From: WQXF01 sp031552825
GTDB taxonomy: Bacteria; Bacillota; Clostridia; Christensenellales; Aristaeellaceae
Assembly (NCBI GenBank): GCA_031552825.1
Contig: JAVBMD010000026.1
Coordinates: forward strand, 7,123-71,122
Direction of reading: 5' to 3'
DNA length: 64,000 nt
Shown: positions 1 to 7,764 of the stretch, piece by piece
Layout of the letters: every line of letters starts with the position of its first letter
Position numbering within the stretch: the first letter of the stretch is position 1
Notes under the pieces: model-generated
What the model saw: the letters and a program-made list of their open reading frames with translations, nothing else
Databases searched by the model: none
What the model was told of the DNA's origin: nothing
Program-made: the position numbers and the translations under genes

Positions 1-15
1 ACATTTCAAAACCCC

Positions 16-44
16 TTGACATTTTTGCGGCAATTATGTAATCT
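16..44 (+). promoter_or_regulatory. sigma-70-type promoter of the SGNH hydrolase gene
   Basis: A TTGACA hexamer (16-21) is followed after 17 bases by TAATCT (39-44), with TATG just upstream of the -10 box. It lies about 40 bases before the start codon at 82. Predicted by eye. Confidence 0.6.
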
Positions 45-81
45 GGTATTGAAGATTATATAACAGGGCTGGTGATCTGAG

Positions 82-753
82 ATGATATGGTCTGGATTGC
101 ACATATGGGGAGATTCGCTGCTCAAAGGCGTGGTGTTTGACGAACTGCGCAATCGCTACGTTATTCTGAAGGACAACTGCATCGCGCGGCTGAAGGATCT
201 CATGCCCTGCCCGGTGGAAAACCATGCCCGCATGGGGCTTACCGCCGCGCAGGCGATCGATCTGGTCGAAGCGGAGCCGCCTGAGGCAGACGCGCTGGCA
301 CTGATCGAGTTTGGCGGCAACGATTGCGACATGGACTGGGCCGCCATCGCCGCCGATCCGCTGAAAGAGCATCAACCCAATACACCGCCGCAGGCGTTTG
401 CGGAAAAGCTGGAGCGGTTGGTCGCGCAGGTGCGCGGCGAGGGCATGCGCCCCATGCTGGTCGTGCCCACGCCGCTCTGCGCGACGCGCTATTTCGATTG
501 GGTAACGCGCGCGCTGGATCGCGAGGCGGTGCTGCGCTATCTTGGCGACGTGGAGCACATCTATCGCTGGCAGGAACTCTACGCCTGCACGGTATACCGC
601 ACGGCGCTCAAGCTCGCCTGCCCGATTCTGGATCTGCGCACGCCCTTCTTGCAGCACCGCAACTATAAGGAGCTGCTCTGCGTGGACGGCATTCACCCCA
701 ACGCCGCCGGGCACGCGCTGATGCTGGAGACGCTGCGAACCGCGTTGTGTTAA
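82..753 (+). CDS. SGNH/GDSL-family hydrolase
   Basis: A 223-residue protein with the block motifs of SGNH/GDSL esterases. Block I is WGDSL near residue 10 with the nucleophilic Ser. A GGND segment near residue 78 gives the oxyanion Gly and Asn. The C-terminal DGIHPN near residue 200 carries the catalytic Asp-His pair. There is no signal peptide, so it is probably a cytoplasmic esterase, lipase or carbohydrate deacetylase; the substrate cannot be read from sequence. The start at 82 follows a weak GGTGATC site about 10 bases upstream. It stands alone behind its own promoter, and the next gene (thymidine kinase) is on the other strand. Family call firm, substrate unknown. Confidence 0.88.
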   Translation: MIWSGLHIWGDSLLKGVVFDELRNRYVILKDNCIARLKDLMPCPVENHARMGLTAAQAIDLVEAEPPEADALALIEFGGNDCDMDWAAIAADPLKEHQPNTPPQAFAEKLERLVAQVRGEGMRPMLVVPTPLCATRYFDWVTRALDREAVLRYLGDVEHIYRWQELYACTVYRTALKLACPILDLRTPFLQHRNYKELLCVDGIHPNAAGHALMLETLRTALC

Positions 754-763
754 TCGAAAAAAA

Positions 764-921
764 GCCGCAGCCGCAGCTCCAGACCGTCGAAAAACGCCCA
801 TCTGCGGGTTCAGCCCAGCGCGCGCCTAGTCGGCGTACCCGTGTACGCCTCCTGCGGACACGCTTGTGCTTCGCCCACATCTGGACATTTCTCGACGGTC
901 TGACTTTGTTGATAGCCTGCA
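764..921. repeat. imperfect inverted-repeat element, with an 18-base end shared with 12128-12145
   Basis: This gap between two convergent genes holds a long imperfect inverted repeat. AGACCGTCGAAAAA (781-794) mirrors TTTCTCGACGGTCT (888-901), and the flanking CCCATCTGCGGG and CCCACATCTGG segments extend the similarity. The right edge, read on the minus strand, contains CAGGCTATCAACAAAGTC, which recurs exactly on the plus strand at 12128-12145 just downstream of another gene. It resembles a small dispersed non-coding repeat (MITE- or REP-like) that may also end transcription from both sides. I see no convincing ORF in it. Confidence 0.5.
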
Positions 922-939
922 GCCGCAGATCTTCGTTCA

Positions 940-1560
940 TCATTTTTTTCGCGTGGGTACCGGCGGCCTCGGCATCGATTCCCCGGCAAGCCAGTGCTTG
1001 TAGCACAGGCCGATGTAGCGGATTTGCTCGCTGTTGTCGATGAGCACCTGCTCGCCCTGCTTGATTACCTGGCCGCGACCATCGATGCGCGTGTTCATGG
1101 TGGCCTTCGCGCCGCACCAGCACAGGCTAGCCTCCACCTCCTGTAAAACATCGGCAAAGCGCAGCAGCGCCTGCGAGCCGGGGAAGAAGTTGCCCATAAA
1201 ATCGGTTTTCAAGCCGTAGCAGTGAATGTCCAGTTCCGGCGCGATATTGGCAAGCGCGATCACCTGCCGCTCGGTTAAAAACTGCGCTTCATCCACAAAC
1301 ACGTGCTGCAGCCTGCGGCCTTGCGCCGCTTCGAACCACTGAATCTGCTCCCAGATATCGGTTTCGCTGTCGGCGACAATATCGGCCGGTGCCTGCAAGC
1401 CGACGCGGGAATATACCACCTCGCGCCCCACGCGGGTGTCGATTGCGGGCTTCACCAGCGCCACGCAATGCCCAAGCTCCATATAATTGTAGCGCTGCAT
1501 GAGCAGCATCGCGCTTTTAGAGGAACCCATGACGCCGAAATAGAAGCGGAGCATATCCAT
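940..1560 (-). CDS. tdk: thymidine kinase
   Basis: A 206-residue type II (E. coli-like) thymidine kinase, which phosphorylates thymidine to dTMP with ATP in pyrimidine salvage. The N-terminal P-loop reads GVMGSSKSA, with Ser in place of the usual Gly before the Lys. DEAQF (about residue 90) is the Walker B/catalytic-Glu region. CYGLKTDF matches the conserved nucleoside-site segment. The zinc site is CWC (about residue 148) plus the C-x2-H of LCYKHW (about residue 186), the same pattern as the E. coli enzyme. Length is normal. It is transcribed alone, with no linked nucleotide genes next to it. Confidence 0.93.
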   Translation of the reverse strand: MDMLRFYFGVMGSSKSAMLLMQRYNYMELGHCVALVKPAIDTRVGREVVYSRVGLQAPADIVADSETDIWEQIQWFEAAQGRRLQHVFVDEAQFLTERQVIALANIAPELDIHCYGLKTDFMGNFFPGSQALLRFADVLQEVEASLCWCGAKATMNTRIDGRGQVIKQGEQVLIDNSEQIRYIGLCYKHWLAGESMPRPPVPTRKK

Positions 1561-1639
1561 CCTCCCGCAAATTCCTGCATTGATAGTACCGTATTGCGCG
1601 CAAATTGTCCACAGCGAGTTGCGCCGCGAATTTTTTTGC

Positions 1640-1667
1640 TTGATGTTGCAAATGCAACGGATACAAT
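1640..1667 (+). promoter_or_regulatory. hcp promoter with palindromic candidate operator
   Basis: TTGATG (1640-1645) and TACAAT (1662-1667) are 16 bases apart. The perfect arms GTTGCA/TGCAAC with a 2-base centre (1645-1658) fill the spacer, where a bound regulator could control the promoter. Hcp genes are commonly under redox or nitrosative-stress regulators of the Crp/Fnr class, but this half-site is not a canonical FNR box, so the regulator is not identified. Confidence 0.5.
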
Positions 1668-1719
1668 CCGCGCCGGGATGTATCCTATGCTCGTAAAGTT
1701 ACTTCAAGGAGGAACGCAT

Positions 1720-3285
1720 ATGTCCATGTTCTGTTATCAATGCGAGCAAGCCGCCAAGGGAACCGGATGCACGGTGTCCGGCGTCTGCGGCAAAACCGAC
1801 GTCGTCTCCGGCGAACAGGATGCGCTTACCTGTGAGCTGATCGCGCTGGCACAGGCCGCCGAGACCAAGGGCTTGTTCACGCCGGATATCGTGGATCTCA
1901 TCGTGGATGGGCTGTTTACCGCCGTCACCAACGTCAGCTTCGATGGGGAGCAGATTGCGCGCCTGACCGCTGAAATCCGCGCCAAGCGGGAAGCGCTGGG
2001 CGGCGGCCTGCCGCTTGCCCCTGCCGAGCTTTTTCACGGAGATACCGACCTCATCTCCCTGCGCTCGACGCTGCTGTTCGGGCTGCGCGGCATGGCTGCG
2101 TACGCACATCACGCCCGCGTGCTGGGCAAGCGTAGCGCAGAGGTGGATCGCGAGTTTGTCGAGGGCTGCGCGGCGCTGGCGGCTTCGCATAGCGTGGAGG
2201 AATGGTTGGGCTTGATCCTGCACTTCGGAGGCGCGAACCTGACCTGCATGGCGCTGCTCGATGAGGCCAACACTGGCGCCTACGGAACGCCGGTACCGGT
2301 GCAGGTGCCGCTGTCGGTGGAGAAAGGGCCGTTCATCGTGGTCAGCGGGCATGACCTGCGTGATCTGCAAATGTTGCTGGAGCAGACCGACGGCAAGGGC
2401 GTCAACATCTACACCCACGGCGAGATGCTGCCCGCGCACGCGTATCCCGCGCTCAAGAAGCATCCGCAGCTCAAGGGCAATCTGGGCACGGCATGGCAAT
2501 CGCAGCAGAAGGAATTCGACAGCCTGCCCGCGCCGGTGCTTTTCACCACCAACTGCCTGATGCCGCCCAAACCCAGCTACAGCGACCGGGTGTATACCAC
2601 CTCGCTGGTGGGCTATCCCGGCATGCGGCATATCGCCGCCGACGCGCAGGGCAACAAGGATTTTTCCGGGCTGATCGACCACGCGCTGCGGTTGGGCGGA
2701 TATGACCAGGCGCAGAAACGCACCGGCATCAACGGCGGTGAAACCGTCACCACCGGCTTTGGCCGTGAGACGGTGCTGGCCAATGCCGGTACCATCGTCG
2801 ACGCGGTGAAGGCCGGGCAAATTCGCCACTTCTTCCTCGTGGGCGGTTGCGACGGCGCCAAGCCCGGCCGCAACTACTACACCGAGTTTGTCAAGCAGAC
2901 GCCCGCCGATACCGTGGTGCTGACGCTGGCCTGCGGAAAGTTCCGCTTCAACGATCTGGACATCGGCGAGATCGGCCCCTTCCCGCGGATTCTGGACATG
3001 GGGCAGTGCAATGACGCTTACGGCGCGATTCAGGTCGCCGTAGCGCTGGCAAAGGCCTTCGATTGCGGCGTCAACGATCTGCCGCTGACGCTGGTATTGT
3101 CCTGGTACGAGCAGAAGGCGGTGTGCATCCTGCTGACGCTGCTGTCGCTCGGCATCCGGAACATCTACATCGGGCCGAGCCTGCCAGCCTTCCTGTCCGA
3201 CGCCGTGCTCAAGGTGCTGGTAGAAAAGTTTGATCTGCATCCCATCACCACGCCGGAACAGGATCTGGCGGCCATGCTGGGATAA
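1720..3285 (+). CDS. hcp: hybrid-cluster protein (hydroxylamine reductase / NO-stress protein)
   Basis: A 521-residue Hcp. The reading frame is open from 1303, but the real start is the ATG at 1720, preceded by AAGGAGG (1706-1712) and followed at once by the conserved cysteine cluster C5-x2-C8-x8-C17-x5-C23 that binds the N-terminal iron-sulfur cluster. Later conserved Hcp segments are present: VGGCDGAKPGRNYY, LACGKFRFN and QCNDAYGA, which supply hybrid-cluster Cys, Glu and His ligands. The family reduces hydroxylamine in vitro and acts as an NO reductase in anaerobes. No hcr reductase gene is adjacent, so the electron donor must be encoded elsewhere. It is monocistronic, ending at a strong hairpin. 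Confidence 0.95.
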   Translation: MSMFCYQCEQAAKGTGCTVSGVCGKTDVVSGEQDALTCELIALAQAAETKGLFTPDIVDLIVDGLFTAVTNVSFDGEQIARLTAEIRAKREALGGGLPLAPAELFHGDTDLISLRSTLLFGLRGMAAYAHHARVLGKRSAEVDREFVEGCAALAASHSVEEWLGLILHFGGANLTCMALLDEANTGAYGTPVPVQVPLSVEKGPFIVVSGHDLRDLQMLLEQTDGKGVNIYTHGEMLPAHAYPALKKHPQLKGNLGTAWQSQQKEFDSLPAPVLFTTNCLMPPKPSYSDRVYTTSLVGYPGMRHIAADAQGNKDFSGLIDHALRLGGYDQAQKRTGINGGETVTTGFGRETVLANAGTIVDAVKAGQIRHFFLVGGCDGAKPGRNYYTEFVKQTPADTVVLTLACGKFRFNDLDIGEIGPFPRILDMGQCNDAYGAIQVAVALAKAFDCGVNDLPLTLVLSWYEQKAVCILLTLLSLGIRNIYIGPSLPAFLSDAVLKVLVEKFDLHPITTPEQDLAAMLG

Positions 3286-3303
3286 AAAAGGGCTGCCTTG
3301 CGA

Positions 3304-3339
3304 ATTCCCCCCGCGTTGAACTTTCAACGCGGGGGGAAT
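3304..3339. terminator. bidirectional terminator between hcp and the FUSC-like gene
   Basis: A perfect 17-bp stem (3304-3320 with 3323-3339) is followed on the plus strand by a T-rich run. It serves the two convergent transcripts that meet here. Confidence 0.85.
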
Positions 3340-3344
3340 CTGTT

Positions 3345-3881
3345 TTACTTCTTTATTTTTTTCATCAACCGGCCGATCGGGTGCGGCCCATCCTCATAGG
3401 GCGAGGGCAGCACGGCGTTGATGAGCAGCGCCACCGCCACGCCGATGCCCGTATCCAAGATGCGGTTAAGAATATAGACGACAAACTTGCTTTCGTTCAC
3501 CGTGAGCAGCACCACGTAAAAGACCACCGCGCCGGGCTGGATGCCGCCGCCCGCGCCCAGCAGCTGGCCGATGATTAGGATTACCGCCATGCCCAGCGTC
3601 AGGTACACAAAGCCGGGGATACCCCACGTCTCATGCGTGTATAGCGGGTAGAAAGGGATGGCTACGATGCCGCCCATGATGGTGCCGATCAGGCGGTTGC
3701 CGCCGTTTTTTAGCCCCGCCTTGAGTTGAGTGCCCATCGCGAATACCGCGCCGATGCAAGCGAAGCAAGGATTTCTATCGAGCAGCGCATAGCAGAAGGC
3801 GATCAGGGTGGTCGCGGCCAGCGTTTTGATAGCGCGCATGCCTAGGGTAAAGGGTTTCCTCTTTGCGCTCTTGCTCTGCAT
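3345..3881 (-). CDS. FUSC / aromatic-acid-exporter-like membrane protein
   Basis: A 178-residue polytopic membrane protein with about four hydrophobic segments. It contains the family-like region with LKAGLKNGGNRLIGT, comparable to the N-terminal membrane part of the aromatic acid exporter / FUSC (fusaric acid resistance) families. It lacks the long cytoplasmic C-terminal half of full-length exporters, like the short YgaE-type members in Firmicutes. The start has GAGGAG 5 bases upstream. It begins 13 bases after the end of the hybrid histidine kinase, so the two are probably co-transcribed. Export of a small aromatic acid is family knowledge only. Confidence 0.7.
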   Translation of the reverse strand: MQSKSAKRKPFTLGMRAIKTLAATTLIAFCYALLDRNPCFACIGAVFAMGTQLKAGLKNGGNRLIGTIMGGIVAIPFYPLYTHETWGIPGFVYLTLGMAVILIIGQLLGAGGGIQPGAVVFYVVLLTVNESKFVVYILNRILDTGIGVAVALLINAVLPSPYEDGPHPIGRLMKKIKK

Positions 3882-3894
3882 ACATACTCCTCGT

Positions 3895-6800
3895 TTACCC
3901 CAAATATCGGAACAGCGCTTCGGCCAGCGCCTCCATTTCCACCGGCTTGGCGATGTGCGCGTTCATGCCGTGCGCCAGCGCCTTTTTGATGTCCTCTTTA
4001 AAGGCGTTGGCGGTCAGCGCGATGATGGGTACGCGCCGGGCATCCGCCCTCGGCATCGCGCGGATGGCGGCGGTGGCTTCATAACCGTCCATTTCCGGCA
4101 TCTGCACGTCCATCAGGATCAAATCGTAGGTTCCCTCGGGCGATTGCCGGAAGAGCTCCACGGCGGTGGTGCCGTCATTGGCCTCGTCGATGGTCAGCCC
4201 GGAGGATTCCAGCATCGCGCTGACGATCATGCGGTTGATGTCCACATCGTCGACCAGCAGGATGTGTTTGCCGGTGAACTTGCCGCTGATATCGGTGGTG
4301 CTGGCTTCCGCAGGCAGATCCGTTTCGGCCGTGCGCAGCCAAATGCTGAAGCTGAACGTGCTGCCCTGCCCCGGCTTGCTTTGAATGGAGATGTCCCCGC
4401 CGAACATCTGCACGATGCTGCGGCTGATGGTGAGCCCCAGCCCGGTGCCTCCGAATTGGCGCGAAACCTTGCGGTCGCCTTGCTCAAAAGGCTCAAAGAT
4501 CGTGCTTAGCGCCCCTTCGCTGATGCCGATGCCGGTATCCTGCACCGAGAAGTCGAAAAGCGCCTGCCCATCGTGCTGATCCTTTTTTTCGACGCGGAGG
4601 GTAATGCAGCCGCCCTCCGGCGTAAACTTCACGGCATTGCCCAGCAAATTGATTAATACCTGGCGCAGGCGCAGCGAATCGCACACCACGGAGGAAGGCG
4701 AGCTGTGATCGAAGAAGGTTTCAAAGCGGATGTGCTTCTCATCGCAGCGGGGCTTGATGATGCCGACCACGGTGCTTTCCAGCTTGGAAAGCGCAACGAC
4801 TTCATCGCTGAGCTCGATCTTTCCGGCCTCGATTTTGGAAATATCGAGGATGTCGTTGAGCAGGCCGAGCAAGTGCTGCGAGGAGGTTTCGATCTGCTCC
4901 ATGTGCTCACGGATGTCCACCCAGCCGTTGCCTGCCTCGGCCTGCGGCACGGCGTCCAGCTTTTTCTGCACGATGTTGGTGACGCCGATGATGGCGTTCA
5001 TCGGCGTGCGAATCTCGTGGCTCATGCGCGCGAGGAAGTCCCCCTTGTGCTCGTTGGCGCGGTTGGCGGTTTGCACTGCCTTCTCCAGCTCCAGCTGGGT
5101 GCTGCGCAACTGTGCCTCGATCGCGACGCGGGTATCGACGTTGCGGGCGAAGCCCAGCACGCCGACCAGCGCGCCGCTTGCGTCCAAAATCGGCGTGCGC
5201 ACCGCGTCGAGCACCTCGTCGCGGCCATCGGCGAAGAGGATGCGTTCCTCGGTGTAGAGTGTGACGCCGGTGGCCAGCGCATCCTGGTCATTCTTGATAA
5301 AGCCCGCGAAGGCCGCGCCGGGCAGCATTTCCAGCATGGTTTTGCCGACGAAGGCCTCCGGAGCCTGCCCGACAATGGAGGCAAAGCGCGGATTGACCGC
5401 CAGATACTCGCCTTGCGCGCCCAAGTACCAGATCATATCCGGCGAGGCGGAGAAAATCTTGTCCAGCAGCGTGCGTTGCTCGGCGATCTGCAGCTGTTCG
5501 CGCACCATCTCGGTTACGTCGCGGGTTTCGATGATGTAGCCGGTGCGTTCCCCACTCTTGCTGAGGAAATAGTTGGCGATGCCTTGGATGTAGCGATTGC
5601 GGCCCTCGATATAGTAAATATCGGCCTCTCGCCCTTCGATCAGGGCGAGGATCGGATCGAAGCGCGTGCCGGCGGGGTAGATGCTGTGCGCGCCGTAGGG
5701 CTGACCGACAAGCTGCTCCAGTGTGGCGTTGTCCAGTGTCAAGCCGGGCTCGTTCATGTAGACGATGCGGCGCTCCGTGTCGGTGATGCAAAGCGGGTTC
5801 TTTACGCTATCGACGATGCTGTCGGCCATTTCGTCGAAGGAATCGGCGAGGGTGCCAAATTCGTCCTTAACCTCGCTATGGAAGCGGAACTGACGCTCGC
5901 CCTTGCGGAAGCGCGAGATCCCCTTGATGAGCCTGGTGATGTTGCCGGTTAGCGAGGAGGCCATCCAGATGGCGATCAGCACCACCAGCGCGATCAGCAC
6001 CGCAGTGCTGACCAGCAGCGTCAGAAAGGTGGCGCGCAGGTTGGAACCGATGGCGGTGCCGAGCTTTTCCTCGGTTTGGGTGGCCGGGCGGGTGAAGTCC
6101 TCCAGCCCGGCGCCGATGGCCACAAAGCCGAAGCCGCGCTTGGAGAAATCGTTGGCCTCGGAGGGCGCGTAGTGCCCGGTGTAATAGGGGATTGCCGCGG
6201 CAGTGGTCAGTTTATAAAGCCCGCTCCACAGGATGTAGAAGGAACCGGAGCCGCCGTGCTCGGTCAAGTCCATCCAGCCGGTACACTGCGGGGCGTTGTT
6301 GAGGTAGCGGCCGTCCAGCCCGACCAGTCCGGCCTTGGTGAGCACAGGCGCGGGCTTCTTGGTGCGGGATTGCGCATCAAAGAGCGGCCAGTTCGATTGC
6401 GCGATGAAGTCGCTCCATTTTGCGACGCCGCTGGCTTGCCAAGCCTCGTAAATCGAGGTTTCCAGCCACGGAACCTGCGGATCGCCGGTGGCCGGATCGA
6501 AGCCTACGATGGAATGGTGGCGGGGGTGGCAGATGCTGCGGCACTTATAATCCCAAATAAAGGCGTAGTTGCCGCCGAACGCGCTGGGCAGCTCGGTATA
6601 GCGATCGTTCATCGGCGTGAGGTGATCCACAAACTCCATGATGTGATCGTGATTGAGCGCGAAGGTGACGTAGCCGATCACCGCGCCCTGCGCGTCGGCC
6701 ACCGGCGTTGCCCAGCGCACGATGCCCTCAAAGCGTTGGCCGTTTGGGTTTTCGGCCCCGGCATAGGCCTGCTGTTCGGGGGTATAGGGGATATCGTAGC

Positions 6801-7623
6801 CGCGATCAGCGGCGGCGGCGGCCACGACGCTGGGCGCGTACATGCCGATGTAGTTGGAGCCGACATACGCGCCGGTTACGTCGGACACGTAGATTTCATT
6901 GGGGCGCAGGCCTTGAAGTTCCGCGAAGTAAGTTTCCGCCTTTACGTAGGTGTTCTCGCGCAGGGAGACATTGCGCTTGGCGGGGTTCAGCGGATAATTT
7001 TTCTTTGTGGATCCTTCGGCGATCACCTTGACTAGCTCGTTGCCCTGCAGATCCACGAAGGTGATTTCGTCGTACAGCGGCACGCTCGTGTAGGAGAACG
7101 CGTCGGGGTTGCGGTAGTGGAAGCCGTCCATATCGTCGTTCTCGGCGTTGGTGGATTGACCGCCGACCGGGGAAGCATCCGGCCGCTTTGAAGGGATCCA
7201 TGACTTATTGTCCTCCGCCAGCGACCACGGTTCCGCGCGCATCAGCATCCCCTGTTTGCTTTGCAAAAAGCGCGCGTAGTTCTCCGGCGTGGGCTCCAGC
7301 GAGGCCAGATAACGGATATCGTCGTCGCGCGCATAGAGGAAGCGCGCGACGCTGCCCGCGGTATCGGTGGTCATCCGCTCGATGTTCTCGACGGCGCTCT
7401 GGTTGAGCGCAACCGAGGAATCCTTTACGGCGATGGTGCGCAGCGTGCTGCCCAGCGAGACGATTTGGTTCCACGCCAGCAGGGTGATTAGCAGCAGCGG
7501 CACCACCTTGACCAGCAGGAAGATCGCGATTAGCTTTGAACGCATGCTCCAGCCGCGCTTTGTGAAATAGGAGCCGATGCGGGAGGAAATGCGGCGGAAA
7601 GTATCTTTCATCTTTTGAAACAA
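3895..7623 (-). CDS. membrane hybrid histidine kinase (sensor-HAMP-PAS-PAS-HisKA-HATPase-REC)
   Basis: A 1242-residue hybrid kinase. A first membrane segment lies near residues 29-51. An extracytoplasmic sensor region of about 460 residues follows, probably Cache-like, and a second membrane helix lies near 531-557. Then come HAMP (to about 610), two PAS domains (about 612-865), the HisKA box MSHEIRTPMN (phospho-acceptor His), an HATPase with N, G1 (DTGIGIS) and G2 (GGTGLGL) boxes, and a C-terminal REC domain with LLVDD and LMDVQMPEMDG (phospho-Asp) and the conserved Lys in AKP. There is no HPt or DNA-binding output, so it needs a partner phosphotransfer protein. Its own promoter lies at 7663-7691, and a FUSC-like gene follows 13 bases downstream. 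Confidence 0.93.
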   Translation of the reverse strand: MFQKMKDTFRRISSRIGSYFTKRGWSMRSKLIAIFLLVKVVPLLLITLLAWNQIVSLGSTLRTIAVKDSSVALNQSAVENIERMTTDTAGSVARFLYARDDDIRYLASLEPTPENYARFLQSKQGMLMRAEPWSLAEDNKSWIPSKRPDASPVGGQSTNAENDDMDGFHYRNPDAFSYTSVPLYDEITFVDLQGNELVKVIAEGSTKKNYPLNPAKRNVSLRENTYVKAETYFAELQGLRPNEIYVSDVTGAYVGSNYIGMYAPSVVAAAAADRGYDIPYTPEQQAYAGAENPNGQRFEGIVRWATPVADAQGAVIGYVTFALNHDHIMEFVDHLTPMNDRYTELPSAFGGNYAFIWDYKCRSICHPRHHSIVGFDPATGDPQVPWLETSIYEAWQASGVAKWSDFIAQSNWPLFDAQSRTKKPAPVLTKAGLVGLDGRYLNNAPQCTGWMDLTEHGGSGSFYILWSGLYKLTTAAAIPYYTGHYAPSEANDFSKRGFGFVAIGAGLEDFTRPATQTEEKLGTAIGSNLRATFLTLLVSTAVLIALVVLIAIWMASSLTGNITRLIKGISRFRKGERQFRFHSEVKDEFGTLADSFDEMADSIVDSVKNPLCITDTERRIVYMNEPGLTLDNATLEQLVGQPYGAHSIYPAGTRFDPILALIEGREADIYYIEGRNRYIQGIANYFLSKSGERTGYIIETRDVTEMVREQLQIAEQRTLLDKIFSASPDMIWYLGAQGEYLAVNPRFASIVGQAPEAFVGKTMLEMLPGAAFAGFIKNDQDALATGVTLYTEERILFADGRDEVLDAVRTPILDASGALVGVLGFARNVDTRVAIEAQLRSTQLELEKAVQTANRANEHKGDFLARMSHEIRTPMNAIIGVTNIVQKKLDAVPQAEAGNGWVDIREHMEQIETSSQHLLGLLNDILDISKIEAGKIELSDEVVALSKLESTVVGIIKPRCDEKHIRFETFFDHSSPSSVVCDSLRLRQVLINLLGNAVKFTPEGGCITLRVEKKDQHDGQALFDFSVQDTGIGISEGALSTIFEPFEQGDRKVSRQFGGTGLGLTISRSIVQMFGGDISIQSKPGQGSTFSFSIWLRTAETDLPAEASTTDISGKFTGKHILLVDDVDINRMIVSAMLESSGLTIDEANDGTTAVELFRQSPEGTYDLILMDVQMPEMDGYEATAAIRAMPRADARRVPIIALTANAFKEDIKKALAHGMNAHIAKPVEMEALAEALFRYLG

Positions 7624-7662
7624 CTCCCGGCTAAAGAATTGACGATAAATTCATATCAATTT

Positions 7663-7691
7663 ATTATAGACGATCCACCATTGATGCACAA
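7663..7691 (-). promoter_or_regulatory. promoter of the hybrid kinase operon
   Basis: On the minus strand, TTGTGC (7686-7691) lies 17 bases before a consensus TATAAT (7663-7668), about 40 bases upstream of the kinase start. Confidence 0.55.
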
Positions 7692-7694
7692 TAG

Positions 7695-7732
7695 AAAAAC
7701 GCCGCCGCAATGTTTAAAAAAATGCGTCGGCG
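7695..7732 (-). terminator. terminator of the ABC exporter operon
   Basis: On the minus strand a 10-bp stem with one mismatch (7723-7732 with 7700-7709) is followed by TTTTT (7699-7695). It sits just before the kinase promoter and separates the two leftward transcripts. Confidence 0.7.
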
Positions 7733-7764
7733 CTTCATAATGCTGGAAAAACGGCGATGGGCGG

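Noticed and set aside
1303..1719. N-terminal extension of hcp from 1303
   Set aside because: Would overlap thymidine kinase; the conserved Hcp N-terminus with its Cys motif starts at 1720 behind AAGGAGG.
1699..3327. 542-residue minus-strand ORF opposite hcp
   Set aside because: Shadow of hcp, with the His/Gln/Arg-rich composition typical of antisense frames here.
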